NCBI GenBank assembly: GCA_051453625.1 | Contig: JBOZIK010000001.1 | Coordinates: 12,177,383-12,241,382, forward strand | Source: Welwitschia mirabilis | Taxonomy: Eukaryota; Gnetophyta; Gnetopsida; Welwitschiales | DNA: 64,000 nt | Direction of reading: 5' to 3' | In this document: positions 36,669-47,559 of the stretch, in pieces | Numbering within the stretch: the stretch's first letter is position 1 | Layout of the letters: the number at the start of each line of letters is the position of its first letter | Program-made: the position numbers and the translations under genes | Notes under the pieces: model-generated | What the model was told of the DNA's origin: nothing | The model's database searches: none | What the model saw: the letters and a program-made list of their open reading frames with translations, nothing else

Positions 36669-38358
36669 TTTAAATTTTGAATAATAAGCTGGGTAGAATT
36701 TGGACATATTACCTTAATATCCTTCTTCAACTCTGCATGCGATTCTTTTAAAGCATCTATAATACTTAGCTTTATTCTATTTTCAATTTCATTAATTAAA
36801 GTTGAAGAGATTAAAGAAATATTTTTTATATAACTTACTACTCTTTTGATCTCCTCTTTTATTTCTAAAATCATATGTTCAACAGCTAGGTCTTGATAAG
36901 GTTGATAACTAGAATGGCTTACTTCTTCTATCCTATTATTTAGAGCCTTATTTTCTTCTATCATTCGATCTATGGCTCTCTTGTTTGCTCCTAAAATAGA
37001 GTAGTAATAATCAATTAAATTTTAGGCGTCAATCCATTTATGTCTATATTCCTTGGCCTCTGGCTAAATCTTCATATTTATTTCATTCATATAGTTCAAG
37101 TTTGCATAAAATTTCTCTAAGTATTCCCTGCTTAATGGTAAATACCCTTCATTATGTATAAATATAATGAACCTTTGTTGATGATCTATATATTCAGCAT
37201 CATATTTCTTGATTGAAATGAGATTCTACAGTAAAGAGACTAACATTTCTGGTTTTTCTCTTGGAAAAATATCTAATTTATTATTGTCTTTAGTAACTAT
37301 TTCAAATTTAGCAATTCCCTCATAATTTCTTTGTAATTTTATACCCATGTCCTCATATGCTTCTGAAAGCTGAATATTTTCCTCTTTTTGGATTATTTCC
37401 TATTGTAATATCTCATCATTTACTATTTTCTTGATCTAATTTTTATCTTAAAAATTCATTCTCAATTTTTAAGCAAGAAACTTGATTCTGTAATTTTGAT
37501 AGCTTTTTTTTTTTTCGCTAATATAAGTTTGAATTTCATCTTTGACTAAATTTAAAGCACTATAAAACTTGTCGATCTTATCTTATTCTAGTGCTTTAAA
37601 TAATTGACCAAGAGATAGTGGATGGGGAGGAAGAAGTTATTTAATAATAAACTCTGTTGGGTCCTAGCACATACTTGTAGGAGATAATAATGAAGGAATA
37701 CTCTAAGGAGTAGAAGAGTGGTTATTTAGGTCTGATTGAGAAGTTCCTTGTGTAAAACTTCTTTGTCATATGGCTTTCAAAAGACTTAATTCTTTGACTT
37801 CAAGTAGACTCTAAATTATTAAGTCACATAAAACTTATTTGATTGAAATAAAACTTTGTTTTCACTAAGTATTCAGGCTATCAAAGATGGAAATCCTAGA
37901 CCTACTATACCAGAAGTTCATATTCCAACTTTCTTCATTTTTGAAATATGTCTAATCAAACCCAAAGAGATCCCCTCTATAATATTAACATTTATCTGAT
38001 CTAGTTTATCATTTACAGCTACTGTCATATACAGCTCAGGGAACACAATACCTTTCTATTTATGAAAAATTGATACCAAATTACTGGCCACAGTTCTTGA
38101 AATAATGAAAAATTCTAGTTCTAAATCTTTATTCACTGGTATTCTTTCTTACACTGCCACCCTTTCTAATCGACTCATACTTAAATTTGTTTCTTCTTTC
38201 CTACTTATATCATTAATGGATTTACCTCTAGGTAACGAGGTCAACATTTTTCTGATTTCTTCTTAGGTAATTGATATTCTTTAATTCTTAATAACTATTT
38301 CTAGTAAATTCTTCTTATCATCAAACCTCAAATTCTTGTAAAACTCATAAATAGATTC

Positions 38359-38458
38359 NNNNNNNNNNNNNNNNNNNNNNNNNNNNNNNNNNNNNNNNNN
38401 NNNNNNNNNNNNNNNNNNNNNNNNNNNNNNNNNNNNNNNNNNNNNNNNNNNNNNNNNN
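38359..38458. other. Assembly gap, 100 N, with duplicated flanks
   Basis: The 21 bases before the gap (38338-38358) recur after it (38459-38479) with one mismatch. It falls in the EFY motif of the downstream ORF. Confidence 0.9.
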
Positions 38459-38698
38459 GTACAACTCATAAATAGATTCTAAAAGAAATTTTTTATTCAT
38501 TATTATCAACTCCTACCAACCTAATTCAATGATATGTTGTTTAAAATCTAATAAACAAGGATCTCAAAGCAATTTGTAAAATTCAAGGAAGAGATGATTT
38601 TGCATTCTGTCAAATTTTCATAATTATTTTAGTTAAACAAGCTCATTTAAAAATCTTATTTTAAAAAAAAATTAAAGAAAATTTACTTAACTAATAAT

Positions 38699-38798
38699 NN
38701 NNNNNNNNNNNNNNNNNNNNNNNNNNNNNNNNNNNNNNNNNNNNNNNNNNNNNNNNNNNNNNNNNNNNNNNNNNNNNNNNNNNNNNNNNNNNNNNNNN
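38699..38798. other. Assembly gap, 100 N, with identical flanks
   Basis: The 48 bases at 38651-38698 are identical to 38799-38846, so the two sides almost certainly overlap. Confidence 0.92.
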
Positions 38799-38846
38799 AA
38801 ATCTTATTTTAAAAAAAAATTAAAGAAAATTTACTTAACTAATAAT

Positions 38847-40609
38847 GTTTGAAAAATAATTCATTAAGTCAGTCTTTTTTTTAAAAAAATAATATAAAAC
38901 ATGCTTTTACAAAATTTTGTTATTCATTCTACCCTCCAGGTTAAATCTTGCATACACTTAAATGCTAAAAATAATAACATTAGACGAACCTAAAATTTTT
39001 GTATGAAGTTGTTCTGCCATAATTATAAGAGATTTAAATAAGGCAAATCATGAGAAATTAAAATGCAGAAGTGAAAGTGAAATTACCTACTTATTCCCCA
39101 CTTAAAATAGGTAAAAGTTTGTACCCGCTTGTTGCATTTAATTTACACATTTAAAGAGATTAAAAATTTTCACTAGAAAATAGTTAAAAATGGAATTATT
39201 TCATGGGGGTTTTTATGTAAAAAATTGAATGATGTTGTGGCAAGTAAAAGACTAAGAAAATTAGTTGATGTGTCACAGAGGCTGACATGGGTAAGGTAAC
39301 ATGGAACGAATTCATTTACTGATTTTTGATGGTGGTTGCCGAGATGATAAGGGATCATTAAGAATGGTTTTAGGTGATGGGTTAAAGTAATAAGGTATCA
39401 TATTTAAGTGGTTATCACTCTCCACAGCTAAAGGGTTCAACGAGGGTCATTTATAACTCTCAATCTCTCAACAGGGATCATCGAATGCATTATGGAGTAA
39501 GCAAAGGATTTGAAGGAGATCATCAAGAACTCAAGAATCCTCAATGGGGTCCTTCAAATCTTGCCACTTAAATATAATTAAATGAGATGAAATAAAGAAT
39601 TGTAGTCGTCGAGAGAAGATATAGTAAAAAGTTGATAGGGGCCCTCAAGAAAAGGACTTTACTCTTTAATAATGGGTTCCTTTTATAAAGAATAAGTTGA
39701 CTAAAATTTAACTCAAAGTTTTAACTTTGAGATGGTATCAGTCAAATTTACGAGCTTTTAGCACACTGGCTTAGATTAAAATCTAACTCAAGATTTTAAG
39801 CTAGTATCAGTCAATCTTCTGAGCTTATATCACAATGGTTTGGCATGAAATCTTACTTAAAGTTTTGACTTTAAGTTACTATCGGTCAAGTCAAGTGATA
39901 TCATTTTTGTAGGGTTAAGAAACATAGAATTCAAGAGAATAATTTTTTACATTTATCAAGTTTGCTTGAAATCTTACTCAAAGTTTTGAATTTGAGTTAG
40001 TATCAGTCAATTGGATAAACCTATGTTAAAGTTTTAGCTCCTGATAATATGTTATAAAAGAAACAACATAGGTAATATTCATCTTCTTATTTTCCTCTAA
40101 AAATACATTCTTTTTTTTTTATATGACTAATCATGCTTTCATAATATTATCTAAAGTTTTTTATTAATTTAAAAAAATTTAGGATTTTAATTAACCACTT
40201 AGCAATCAATGATGAAAATTAAATCTGATGGATCCCTATGAAGACTTACAACATAGGGAAAAACTGAGCTAATCATAAATTGAGCTAAAGTTCTAACTTC
40301 ATGTTGAACCTTGATTAGTTTGAAATTCCCTAACTTCTGCCTTGACATAAAGACTATCATTGTACACTTGGCACACCCCAAGTGTTGGATAAAATAGGTA
40401 TGTAGTTCCTTTAAAATCTTTTACTTCATCACTAAACAACTGTGCACTGAGTATCTTAAAATAAATTACACTTATAAACTACATTAAGCAAGAATTATGC
40501 TATAAATTTTATTCCTTCATGTTAGCCATTCCTCATTCTCCATACTGAGTCTTAAATTTTTTCCACTCAATATTATTCAATCCTTACTACTCTTTTTTAT
40601 TTAATCCTT
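38847..40609. other. Noncoding spacer of the 21.8-kb element
   Basis: Lies between the downstream sense ORF and the antisense ORF. The open frames 39173-39358 and 40199-40381 (minus) have no recognisable domain. The notable content is a four-copy stem-loop repeat (39699-40010). Confidence 0.5.
39699..40010. repeat. Four-copy irregular repeat with short inverted repeats
   Basis: A 41-47-base unit occurs near 39699, 39774, 39845 and 39966. Each has the pattern ACTCAAAG-TTTT-(G)A-CTTTGAG(T) followed by (A/G)TATC(A/G)GTCAA. In copy 1 CTCAAAG and CTTTGAG can pair around a six-base loop. The stem is weakened in copy 2 and shifted by matching changes in copy 3 (CTTAAAG/CTTTAAG). Confidence 0.75.
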
Positions 40610-41205
40610 ATGGAATCTACTCCCCTTTTCTCTCCCATTTCTACTTTAGGTATTAAAAAGGTAAAGTGTTGTCTTTTTAACTTAGGTTCTACATAGATTG
40701 ATGTGTGCATTAAAAGTGTAAAATCTCAATCACCTCAGATTTCTATTAGGTCTAAGAATGAGGTGTAGTACTCATTATATTCTAGTTATAAATCCACTGT
40801 TGAGGTCTTAAATACCTTGGATACCTTCATTACTGAAGCTGGTAGAGAACATTTTAAGAATGAGGTCCTTCCTCCAAATTTTGGCCTCATGATTCATCAC
40901 TTGGTGGCCATGTATCTAAGGGTTAAGATAGAAGAATTACATTGGTAACGTAATCAAGAAAACTCAGATTATGATGTTTCCTTAGGCAAACTAGCTGAAT
41001 GGATGCAGGTGTTAAAAAAGAGAGTGGATCAGCTTTAAGTACAAATCCTACACTTACTCTAGCTTGACTAATATTTATAGGGAGAACATATAAAAGATGA
41101 TATAGAATGCAAAGCCTTACAATAACTTTTAGCGATCCGACCCAGAAGAAATCAGCAAGATGTTAGAATCATTAAGTAAAATGCACCTGCTACCCTTAGG
41201 TAAGA
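40610..41205 (+). pseudogene. Antisense ORF of the Ty3/gypsy element (copy C)
   Basis: A plus-strand frame opens with ATG at 40610 (MESTPLFSPISTLG) and stays in one frame for about 195 codons with a handful of stops at likely Gln/Trp positions. The middle (FGLMIHHLVAMYLRVKIEEL, about 40880-40940) and LAEWMQVLKKRVDQL (about 40990-41035) look helical and coiled-coil-like. The end (IECKALQ, then RRNQQDVRI) is also kept in copy B at 46360-46450 in the same frame. It lies antisense to pol between integrase and the 3' LTR, where antisense ORFs are known in Tat-lineage elements such as Retand and Grande. I do not recognise the protein. Confidence 0.55.
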
Positions 41206-41610
41206 CTTTTGCATGGTCATCTAAGACTAGGAGTTCCAATATAAAGAATAAGTTCTCTGGCCATTCCAGAATTGATTTTATTTAGTCGAGTAATCTTCTT
41301 TTTTCAGTAGTCTGAGTAATGATTTTGTCATGTTTCTGAGTAATGATGTAATAAATTCCTTTATCTAATAATTTTTTTCTTGTTATAGCATTTCAAATGA
41401 ATTTATCTTATTACTATTTTTATTTTCTTCTAGGCATATCAATTTCATTAAAGGAAATTCATGCTAAGTAACTTATCAAATTTTTAAGATAATTCAAAAT
41501 GATTTTGGAACTATGAAGCTTTCCTCTTTGCTAAAACAAAATTTAGTGATTGTGCATGATATTTAATTAAATATCTTTGAATTCACATTCCATCACATAC
41601 TAGAATAAAA

Positions 41611-41655
41611 TTCTCTTTTCTTTTCCTTTCTTTTTTTTCTTTTCTTTTCTTTTCT
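41611..41655. repeat. (TTTTC)n-like low-complexity tract
   Basis: Pyrimidine run of CTTTT units. The equivalent position in copy B near 46893-46917 is a plain T run. Confidence 0.8.
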
Positions 41656-41926
41656 GTGATATATAGTTATAACTTTAGTAACTAATTGTGTCTCAGATAT
41701 CTTGAAGCATAATTGTTTCTCAACCTTTATTGTCACAACTTAAATTTTTAACCCCAATGAAGAGAGTGCAACTAATATTAGAGGAGTAAGGGCTTGTAAG
41801 ATTTTTAAAATCTAGATCATGGCTAAGTAAGCCCTTAGTTGAGTTCTCACAACTACTATATTGCACTTCCAAAGGCCCCTGTTAGGAATATTTACCCTAG
41901 TACACTTGCAGCAGAACATTGTGGGG

Positions 41927-41948
41927 ATATATATATATATATATATAT
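41927..41948. repeat. (AT)n microsatellite
   Basis: Eleven AT units. The matching site in copy B (about 47229-47238) has about five. Confidence 0.85.
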
Positions 41949-42249
41949 TCGCTTGAAGATATTCTATTATGTGATGGAACATGTCTCCTTAATCTTCTTA
42001 ATAAGGATAATGCACTATCTCTTGTTGAACAGCTACCAAGATAGCTTCTTTCTTTAGAATCATTAAATTTATCTTAAACAACTGAAGAAAATTGATAGTT
42101 TGAATAAACTTTAAAAAAATGACATGTCCTTTATTATCTAGTCTAAAAAAATTTTTATTTTATAAATAGAGTGAAAGTATTCTTTTCATCCTATTAGGGT
42201 TCCCTAAATAATGTAACAAATATTTATGATAATAATACATTTTTATTTT

Positions 42250-43290
42250 TCACCCATTTACTTGGCAGGTTACCTTTTCATCAGTATCATACACCTCTAT
42301 AGTCCCATTTCCCAAAATTTTTATTATAGTATAAGGCCCTAGCTAATTTTGTTTATATTTCTATTTTGAATGGATCTTTTTAGGGTTATATATTAGTACA
42401 GAATCATTTATACGGAAGTTAGTTTTTCTAATTTTATTATCATGATATATTTTAGTTTTCTATTGTATCATTTGTTTATGCAAAAGAGTTTTTTTTTTTT
42501 TCCTTTCATCTAAAATATTCATGTTTTCTATTTATTCTTTGTGAGCTATATCCAAATTATACTTTAGTTCTTTAGCTAATTTAAAGGTCTTTATTCTAAA
42601 TTCAATTACAAAATAGCTCTTTTCCATAAACTAATTCATATGGTGTAAATCCTATGCTATATTTCCAAGTTATTCTATAAGCCCATAAAATTCATTTAAT
42701 TTATTAGCTCAATCTATTTTCTTAACATTTATGACTTTTGTTAATATTCTATTAATTTTTCTATCAATCACTTCAGCTTGGCCTTTAGGATGATAGGTAG
42801 TAAAGAGCTTGTGATGGATTCCATGTTTGATTAAGAGTTTCTTGAAAATTTCACTAGTAAAATAAGTTTCTCTATCAGATATTAGACTTCAAAACACTTT
42901 AAACTGATAGATAATATTTCTAAAGAAAAAGATAACTATGGTTCGGAAAGAATAGTAAGATATGGCCTCAGCTCAGCCCACTTAGTGAAATAATCAATGC
43001 AAACCAACATATATTTTTTTCCCACAAAAGGAAGAATTGATGTATTTAATGAAATTTATTCTCCAAACATTAAAAGGTACAATTAACTGAATCAATTGTT
43101 ATGGCATTTCTAATTTCTAGTTAGATTCTCCCTCTCTTTGACACTTATCACAACTCTGGACATAAGCATTTGAATATTTAAATATTATGGGCCAATAATA
43201 TTCCATGGGAATAAGTTTTATCCCTATTATTCTTGAACCATAATGTCTTCCTCCTTCTCCCTCATGAGCTTTCTTCAGAATTTATTTTTG
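42250..43290 (-). pseudogene. Ty3/gypsy integrase relic, copy C
   Basis: Read right to left, the HHCC region is visible as GGRHYGSR (about 43262-43240) with CDKCQREG (about 43155-43130). The core then shows CIDYFTKWAE (about 43005-42975), SLISDRE (about 42890-42870) with the second catalytic Asp, and HPKGQAE (about 42800-42778) with the catalytic Glu. FTPYELVYGKE follows (about 42650-42615), and the C-terminus has YHDNKIRK and LGPYTIIKILGNG (about 42345-42305). All core catalytic positions are readable, although frameshifts and stops break it. It is better preserved than copy B. Confidence 0.82.
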
Positions 43291-43517
43291 CAAACTTTCT
43301 TCTGTACATCTTCTAATAACATGATCTTTACATCTTTTAAACAACATCTTATCATGCCATATGTAGTTTCTCAACTTTTTGAACAATATTTTTCTTTTCT
43401 AATAATTCATAAAAGATGGTAATTTCTTACTTACAATAAAATTTTCTATATTAGCATACCATGAACTGGTTTTACTTGAAAGAGATGTTCATCTAGAAAT
43501 ACATCTCTTATATTTAT

Positions 43518-43990
43518 TTAAACTTCATCATGAAATTCTAATCTTGAGAGATGATCTGCTACTACATTTTTTATTCCTCTTCTATCTGTAAATTTTAAGT
43601 CAAATTCTTGCATTATTATCCATTTTATAATTCTTGAATTAGCTTCTTTTTTATTCATTAAAAATCTAATAGCACTATATTTTGTGTGAACTTTCACTTT
43701 GTAATCTAAAATAAAATGTCTACACTTTTCTAATGTCATCACTACTACTAACAACTCTTTCTTAGTTATTACATAATTTTGTTGAGTTGGTTTAAAGTTC
43801 TTACTAATATAGGAAAAATAATATGGTTTATTGTATTCATCTTTTTGCTCCAAAATGACTTCCATGGCATGACTGGATGTGTCGGTCATAATGTGGAATG
43901 GTCTTGTCCAATGGGGTCCTTGTAAAATGGGTGCTGATAATATTTTATCTTCCAAAGTTTGGTAGGCACTTTGACATTCATCGGTCTAAT
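43518..43990 (-). pseudogene. Ty3/gypsy RNase H relic, copy C (uninterrupted 145 codons)
   Basis: The longest intact pol piece in the window: 145 codons open from 43955 to 43518. It runs from APILQGPHWTRPF through TDTSSHAM (first catalytic Asp) and EQKDEYNKPYYFSYISK. It then passes the YVITKKELLVVVMTLEKCRHFI helix region and DLKFTDRRGIKN to the terminal VVADHLSRLE. This is the complete RNase H core of a Ty3/gypsy element. It lies between RT and integrase on the same strand. The start at 43955 is only the first Met in the frame; the natural product is a polyprotein. Confidence 0.9.
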
Positions 43991-44790
43991 TATATTCCAT
44001 ATCCTTCTATAAAAGATTACTTAGAGGTTTAGCAATTCTACCTTAAGTTAGATATAGATCTTCTATAATATCCAATGTACCCTAAAAAAGATCTTAATTC
44101 TTTTACTTTGGTTGGGGATAAAATATCTTTTATAGCTTTAATTTTTTATTCATCAGTCTCAATCCCTTGTTGAGATATTTTATATCATAAAACTATGACT
44201 TATGTTACTATAAGATGACCCTTTGACTAGTTAAGTTTTAGGCATTTCTCTTTACATCTTTCTAAAACTCTTTCCAATCTGTTAAGTGACTCATCAAAGT
44301 TTTTTTTAAAAGTTGAGAAATCATCCATAAATACTTCAACATATCTTCTTATCATATCTTTAAAAATACTATTTACTAATGTTTGAAAGCTAGTAGGGGC
44401 ATTACATAATCCAAATGGTAATAGTTTATATGCATAAGTATCCCAATGACAAGTAAAAGTTGTCTTGGCTTGATCCTCTAAAGCTATTGGAACCTAATTA
44501 TATCCACTATATCCATCAAGAAAGTTGTAGTATTGATGTCCAGATACTCTCTCTAAAACTTGATCCATAAATGGAATAGGGAAATGATCTTTATAAATTG
44601 TTGTATTCAACATTCAAAAATCTATACATACTCTTCATTTATTTCCTTTCTTTGGCACCACTGTAATAGGACTAACCCATTATGATTTGGATATAGGATA
44701 GATGAATCCAACATCCAAGAGTTTAGAAATCTCTTGTTTAATTATTTCTTGTATATGTAAATTGCATCTTCTTTCTAACTGTCTGCTTGG
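43991..44790 (-). pseudogene. Ty3/gypsy reverse transcriptase relic, copy C
   Basis: The minus strand shows LPFGLCNAPTSFQTL (about 44426-44382) and the catalytic box FMDDF (M-D-D-F at 44328-44317), followed by KNFDESLNRLERVLE. The FMDD box and LCNAP word match element 1 and the Athila/Tat type. Stops such as that after GLxxSD-type segments near 44680-44700 and a shift near 44000 make it inactive. It is continuous with protease upstream and RNase H downstream. Confidence 0.82.
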
Positions 44791-45329
44791 TTTAATAGAA
44801 ATATATAAATAAATTCTATGTTAACATATTTTCAGATCTATTTCCTTAATATTAGTATGATCCTAAGCAAAAGCTCCTTTTCTTTTGATTAGCATTCTTT
44901 TAAGCTTCCTTTTCTGAGAATGAGTTAAAGAACTATTTATAACCAAACGCCTATGTGGAGCTACTTCAATATACTCTAATCCTTCCTTAAGTGAAGGATT
45001 TTCTATTTCTTGAGATGTTAAACTTTATTTTTTGTACTTTTCTTCATTTTTCCTATTTAACATCATACTAACTTCTTGTGCCATAATTGCATTAGTTCTA
45101 TCTTCTGTATTATGCACCATCTTCTCCACAACCACCGCATCAGATAACTTGATCTCTTTCATAAGATCTCCTAAACTAATTTCCATTACCCCTTTGCCCT
45201 AGAGTAAATAGTAGCATCTATAGTATCCATCCAAGGTCTCCCTAAAATTACTGCATGGGTATTGCCTTGAGTCTTTATTACTAAATAATCTATCAAGTAT
45301 ATGAATCCCTCGATTTCGATGGGTATATC

Positions 45330-45515
45330 CTTTAGAACTCCTTATGGTATTAGTGCTAAACCATCTGTCACATACAGATTTCCTTAATAATTATCAATCT
45401 TGTCTTTCCAATTCCTCATAAGTCTCATATGCCATCACATTAACATTTGCACTTAGATCTACAAGTGCTTCTACTTTTATCTTCCCATCATTTTTTATGT
45501 CTTTCATAGGTGTTC
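45330..45515 (-). pseudogene. Ty3/gypsy aspartic protease relic, copy C
   Basis: The protease would process the gag-pol polyprotein. IKNDGKIKVEALVDLSANVN (about 45515-45456) contains the active-site region, DLSAN where DLGAS is usual, followed by VMAYETYEEL. Copy B has DLEASVNIMAYETY at the same place. The Gly of the active-site triad is changed in both copies, so both are probably dead. The frame stops soon after. Confidence 0.7.
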
Positions 45516-45621
45516 TTGGATCACTATACTTTTCATGTTATTTATTTTAAAGAACTTGTATGAAAGCCCAAGAAACTTGATTTTTCATAACCATCTCAAT
45601 ATTTTTTTTAATTCTTACTTT

Positions 45622-45721
45622 NNNNNNNNNNNNNNNNNNNNNNNNNNNNNNNNNNNNNNNNNNNNNNNNNNNNNNNNNNNNNNNNNNNNNNNNNNNNNNN
45701 NNNNNNNNNNNNNNNNNNNNN
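45622..45721. other. Assembly gap, 100 N
   Basis: Left of the gap is the gag-PR linker of copy C; right of it is an LTR of family X. The last 34 bases before the gap (45588-45621) match 53289-53321 beyond the other gap. Confidence 0.95.
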
Positions 45722-46302
45722 GGTTTAACTTAATAAAAACTTTATTTGTTTTATATCATTTGTTATGTACATCTCTATTATGATTCATGTTGCTTATGAT
45801 CTCGTGACAGCTTCATCTATGATATAGATCATTAGAGAAACTTTGTTAAGATTGACATTATTAGTTTAGGTGCATTACATTTCATTTTCTTGATTAACTT
45901 TGCTTATTTTCATATTCTATTTATATGCCTAATAGCTTAGGTTGATCTTGGTCTAGAGACAGTTTTCCTTGATCAATCTAAGTTATATAGGGCTTATCTC
46001 CTTGATAGGTTGATTTGGTAATTGAATAAATGCTGCATTTAGAATAGATTTTACATCTTATTTTCATAGTATATTCACTTGCATTATTTACTTTATATTA
46101 TTATTTTATTCTACTTAGAAAGTGCATAAGTGTTTTGTTTGAAATTAACTATCTTTCTTCTCATTTATGCCTTCAACAGGATTATGACATTTGGATTACT
46201 CCCATCTATATTAGTGTGTTATTATGTGTAATATATATATATATTAATAATTTTTAGGATTTGTATAAGGATGTAACATTTACATAAATATGAATTACAA
46301 CA
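45722..46302 (+). repeat. Family X LTR fragment (3' part)
   Basis: Homologous to about 11930-12288, the 3' part of the element 1 LTR. Shared words include GATC(T/C)(C/G)GTGACAG and TCTATATTAGTGTGTT. It ends TACAACA where the intact LTR ends CGCAACA. The left end is cut by the gap. It is joined directly to the copy B antisense-ORF remnant. Confidence 0.75.
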
Positions 46303-46339
46303 ATTAGCTTTAAGGAACAGATTCTTACTTAGTCTAGCT

Positions 46340-46520
46340 ACATTAAGATTTAATAGAAAGAATATAAAGAAGATGATATGGAATGCAAAGCCTTACAAAA
46401 ACTTTTGCTGAATTCATCTAGAAGAAATCAACATGCTGTTAGAATTCCTAAGTGAAATGCATCTACTACTTTTGAGTGAGAGTTCTATAAGATCATCATC
46501 TAATACTACACATTCCATTT
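46340..46520 (+). pseudogene. Antisense ORF remnant, copy B
   Basis: Only the last third of the antisense ORF survives. EDDMECKALQKLLLNSSRRN and the following AVRIPK match copy C in the same frame. The N-terminal two thirds are replaced by the family X LTR at 46302/46303. Confidence 0.55.
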
Positions 46521-47559
46521 AAAATAATAAGTTCTCTAGTCATTTTAAGAATTAAGTTATCTTATTAGAGTGATTTATTTCTTAGTTTTAGGTAGTTTGA
46601 GCAAGGACTTTGTCTTGCTTCTGAGTGATGATGTAATAAATCCCTTTATTTAATAAAGTTTTTTTGGTTATTTTTTCTAAATAAATCTATTTCTTTACCA
46701 ATTTTTATTTTCTTATAAACATATCAATTTTATTAAGGAAAATTCAGACTAAACAACTTATCAAATTATTAAGATAATGTAAAATGATTTTAAAACTATG
46801 AATCTTTACACTTTGATGAAATATAATTTAATGATTTTACATGACATTAAATTTAAGATCTTTGGCTTCACATTCCATCACATACTAGAATAAAATTATT
46901 CTTCTTTTTTTTTTAATTGGTAGATTATAATATATAGTTATAGCCTTGGTAACTAGCTATGTCTCAGATGAGTCCTAGGGCATAACTATTTCCCAACTTT
47001 TGTTTGTCACAACTTAAACTTATAATTACAATGAGGAGAGTGAAACCACTATTAGAAAGGTAAGGATTCATAAGATTTTTTTTTCCTTTCTTCTTCTTCT
47101 TCTTCTTTTTTTTCTAAATCTAGATCATGGTCAACTAAATGCTTAGTGAAGTTCTCACAATTAGTATATTGCACTACCAAAGGTCCTTCTCAGGAATATT
47201 TTCCCTGATGCACTTATAATAGAATATTATATATATATAGTTATAGATATTCATCAGAATATTCTATTATGTGATAAAACATGTCTCCTTAATCTTCTTA
47301 ATAAGGATAATGTATTATCTCTTATTGAAGACTTACTAAGTTAGCTTCTTATTTCAGTATCATTAAATTTATCTTGAGCCACTTAATAAATTAATAGTTT
47401 GAATAAATTTCAAAGAAATGATATGTACTTTATTTTCTAGTCTAAAAATTTTTATTTTATAAGTAGAATGGAAATATTCTTTCCACCCTATTAGGGTTTC
47501 CTAAATAATGAAGCAAAGATTTACAATCATAAATATTTTTATTCTCTAACTATTTAATT
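46521..47559. other. Spacer behind integrase, copy B
   Basis: Counterpart of 41206-42249, noncoding. Contains a TTC-repeat (about 47090-47107) absent from copy C and a short AT run near 47229. Confidence 0.6.

Larger units (their letters stand above)
35300..38720 (-). pseudogene. Long downstream ORF: plant-transposon-protein-like domain, coiled coils, charged tail
   Basis: A decayed reading frame fills the space between pol and the 3' LTR. From the N-terminal side (right) there is HIIELGW (about 38535-38516), then IYEFYKNLRF (about 38352-38320) and EEIRKMLTSLPRGKSIND (about 38265-38212). Further left come INVNIIEGISLGLIRHISK and GLGFPSLIA (about 37905-37875). GW...EFYxNL...LP...FPSLI in this order matches the 'putative plant transposon protein' domain seen in extra ORFs of plant Ty3/gypsy elements (family knowledge, no search run). 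A Lys/Glu-rich coiled-coil region follows; 36964-36614 is open for 116 codons (MIEENKALNNRIEEV). A highly charged tail runs to about 35320. Two gaps and several stops interrupt it. Function unknown. Confidence 0.6.
41206..42249. other. Spacer behind integrase, copy C
   Basis: Noncoding sequence shared with copy B (about 46520-47560). It holds a TTTTC-rich run (41611-41655) and an (AT)n tract (41927-41948); both vary in length between copies. Confidence 0.6.

Noticed and set aside
39699-40010. CRISPR-like array
   Set aside because: The units are irregularly spaced and internally similar, with no constant spacers; this is plant transposon DNA.
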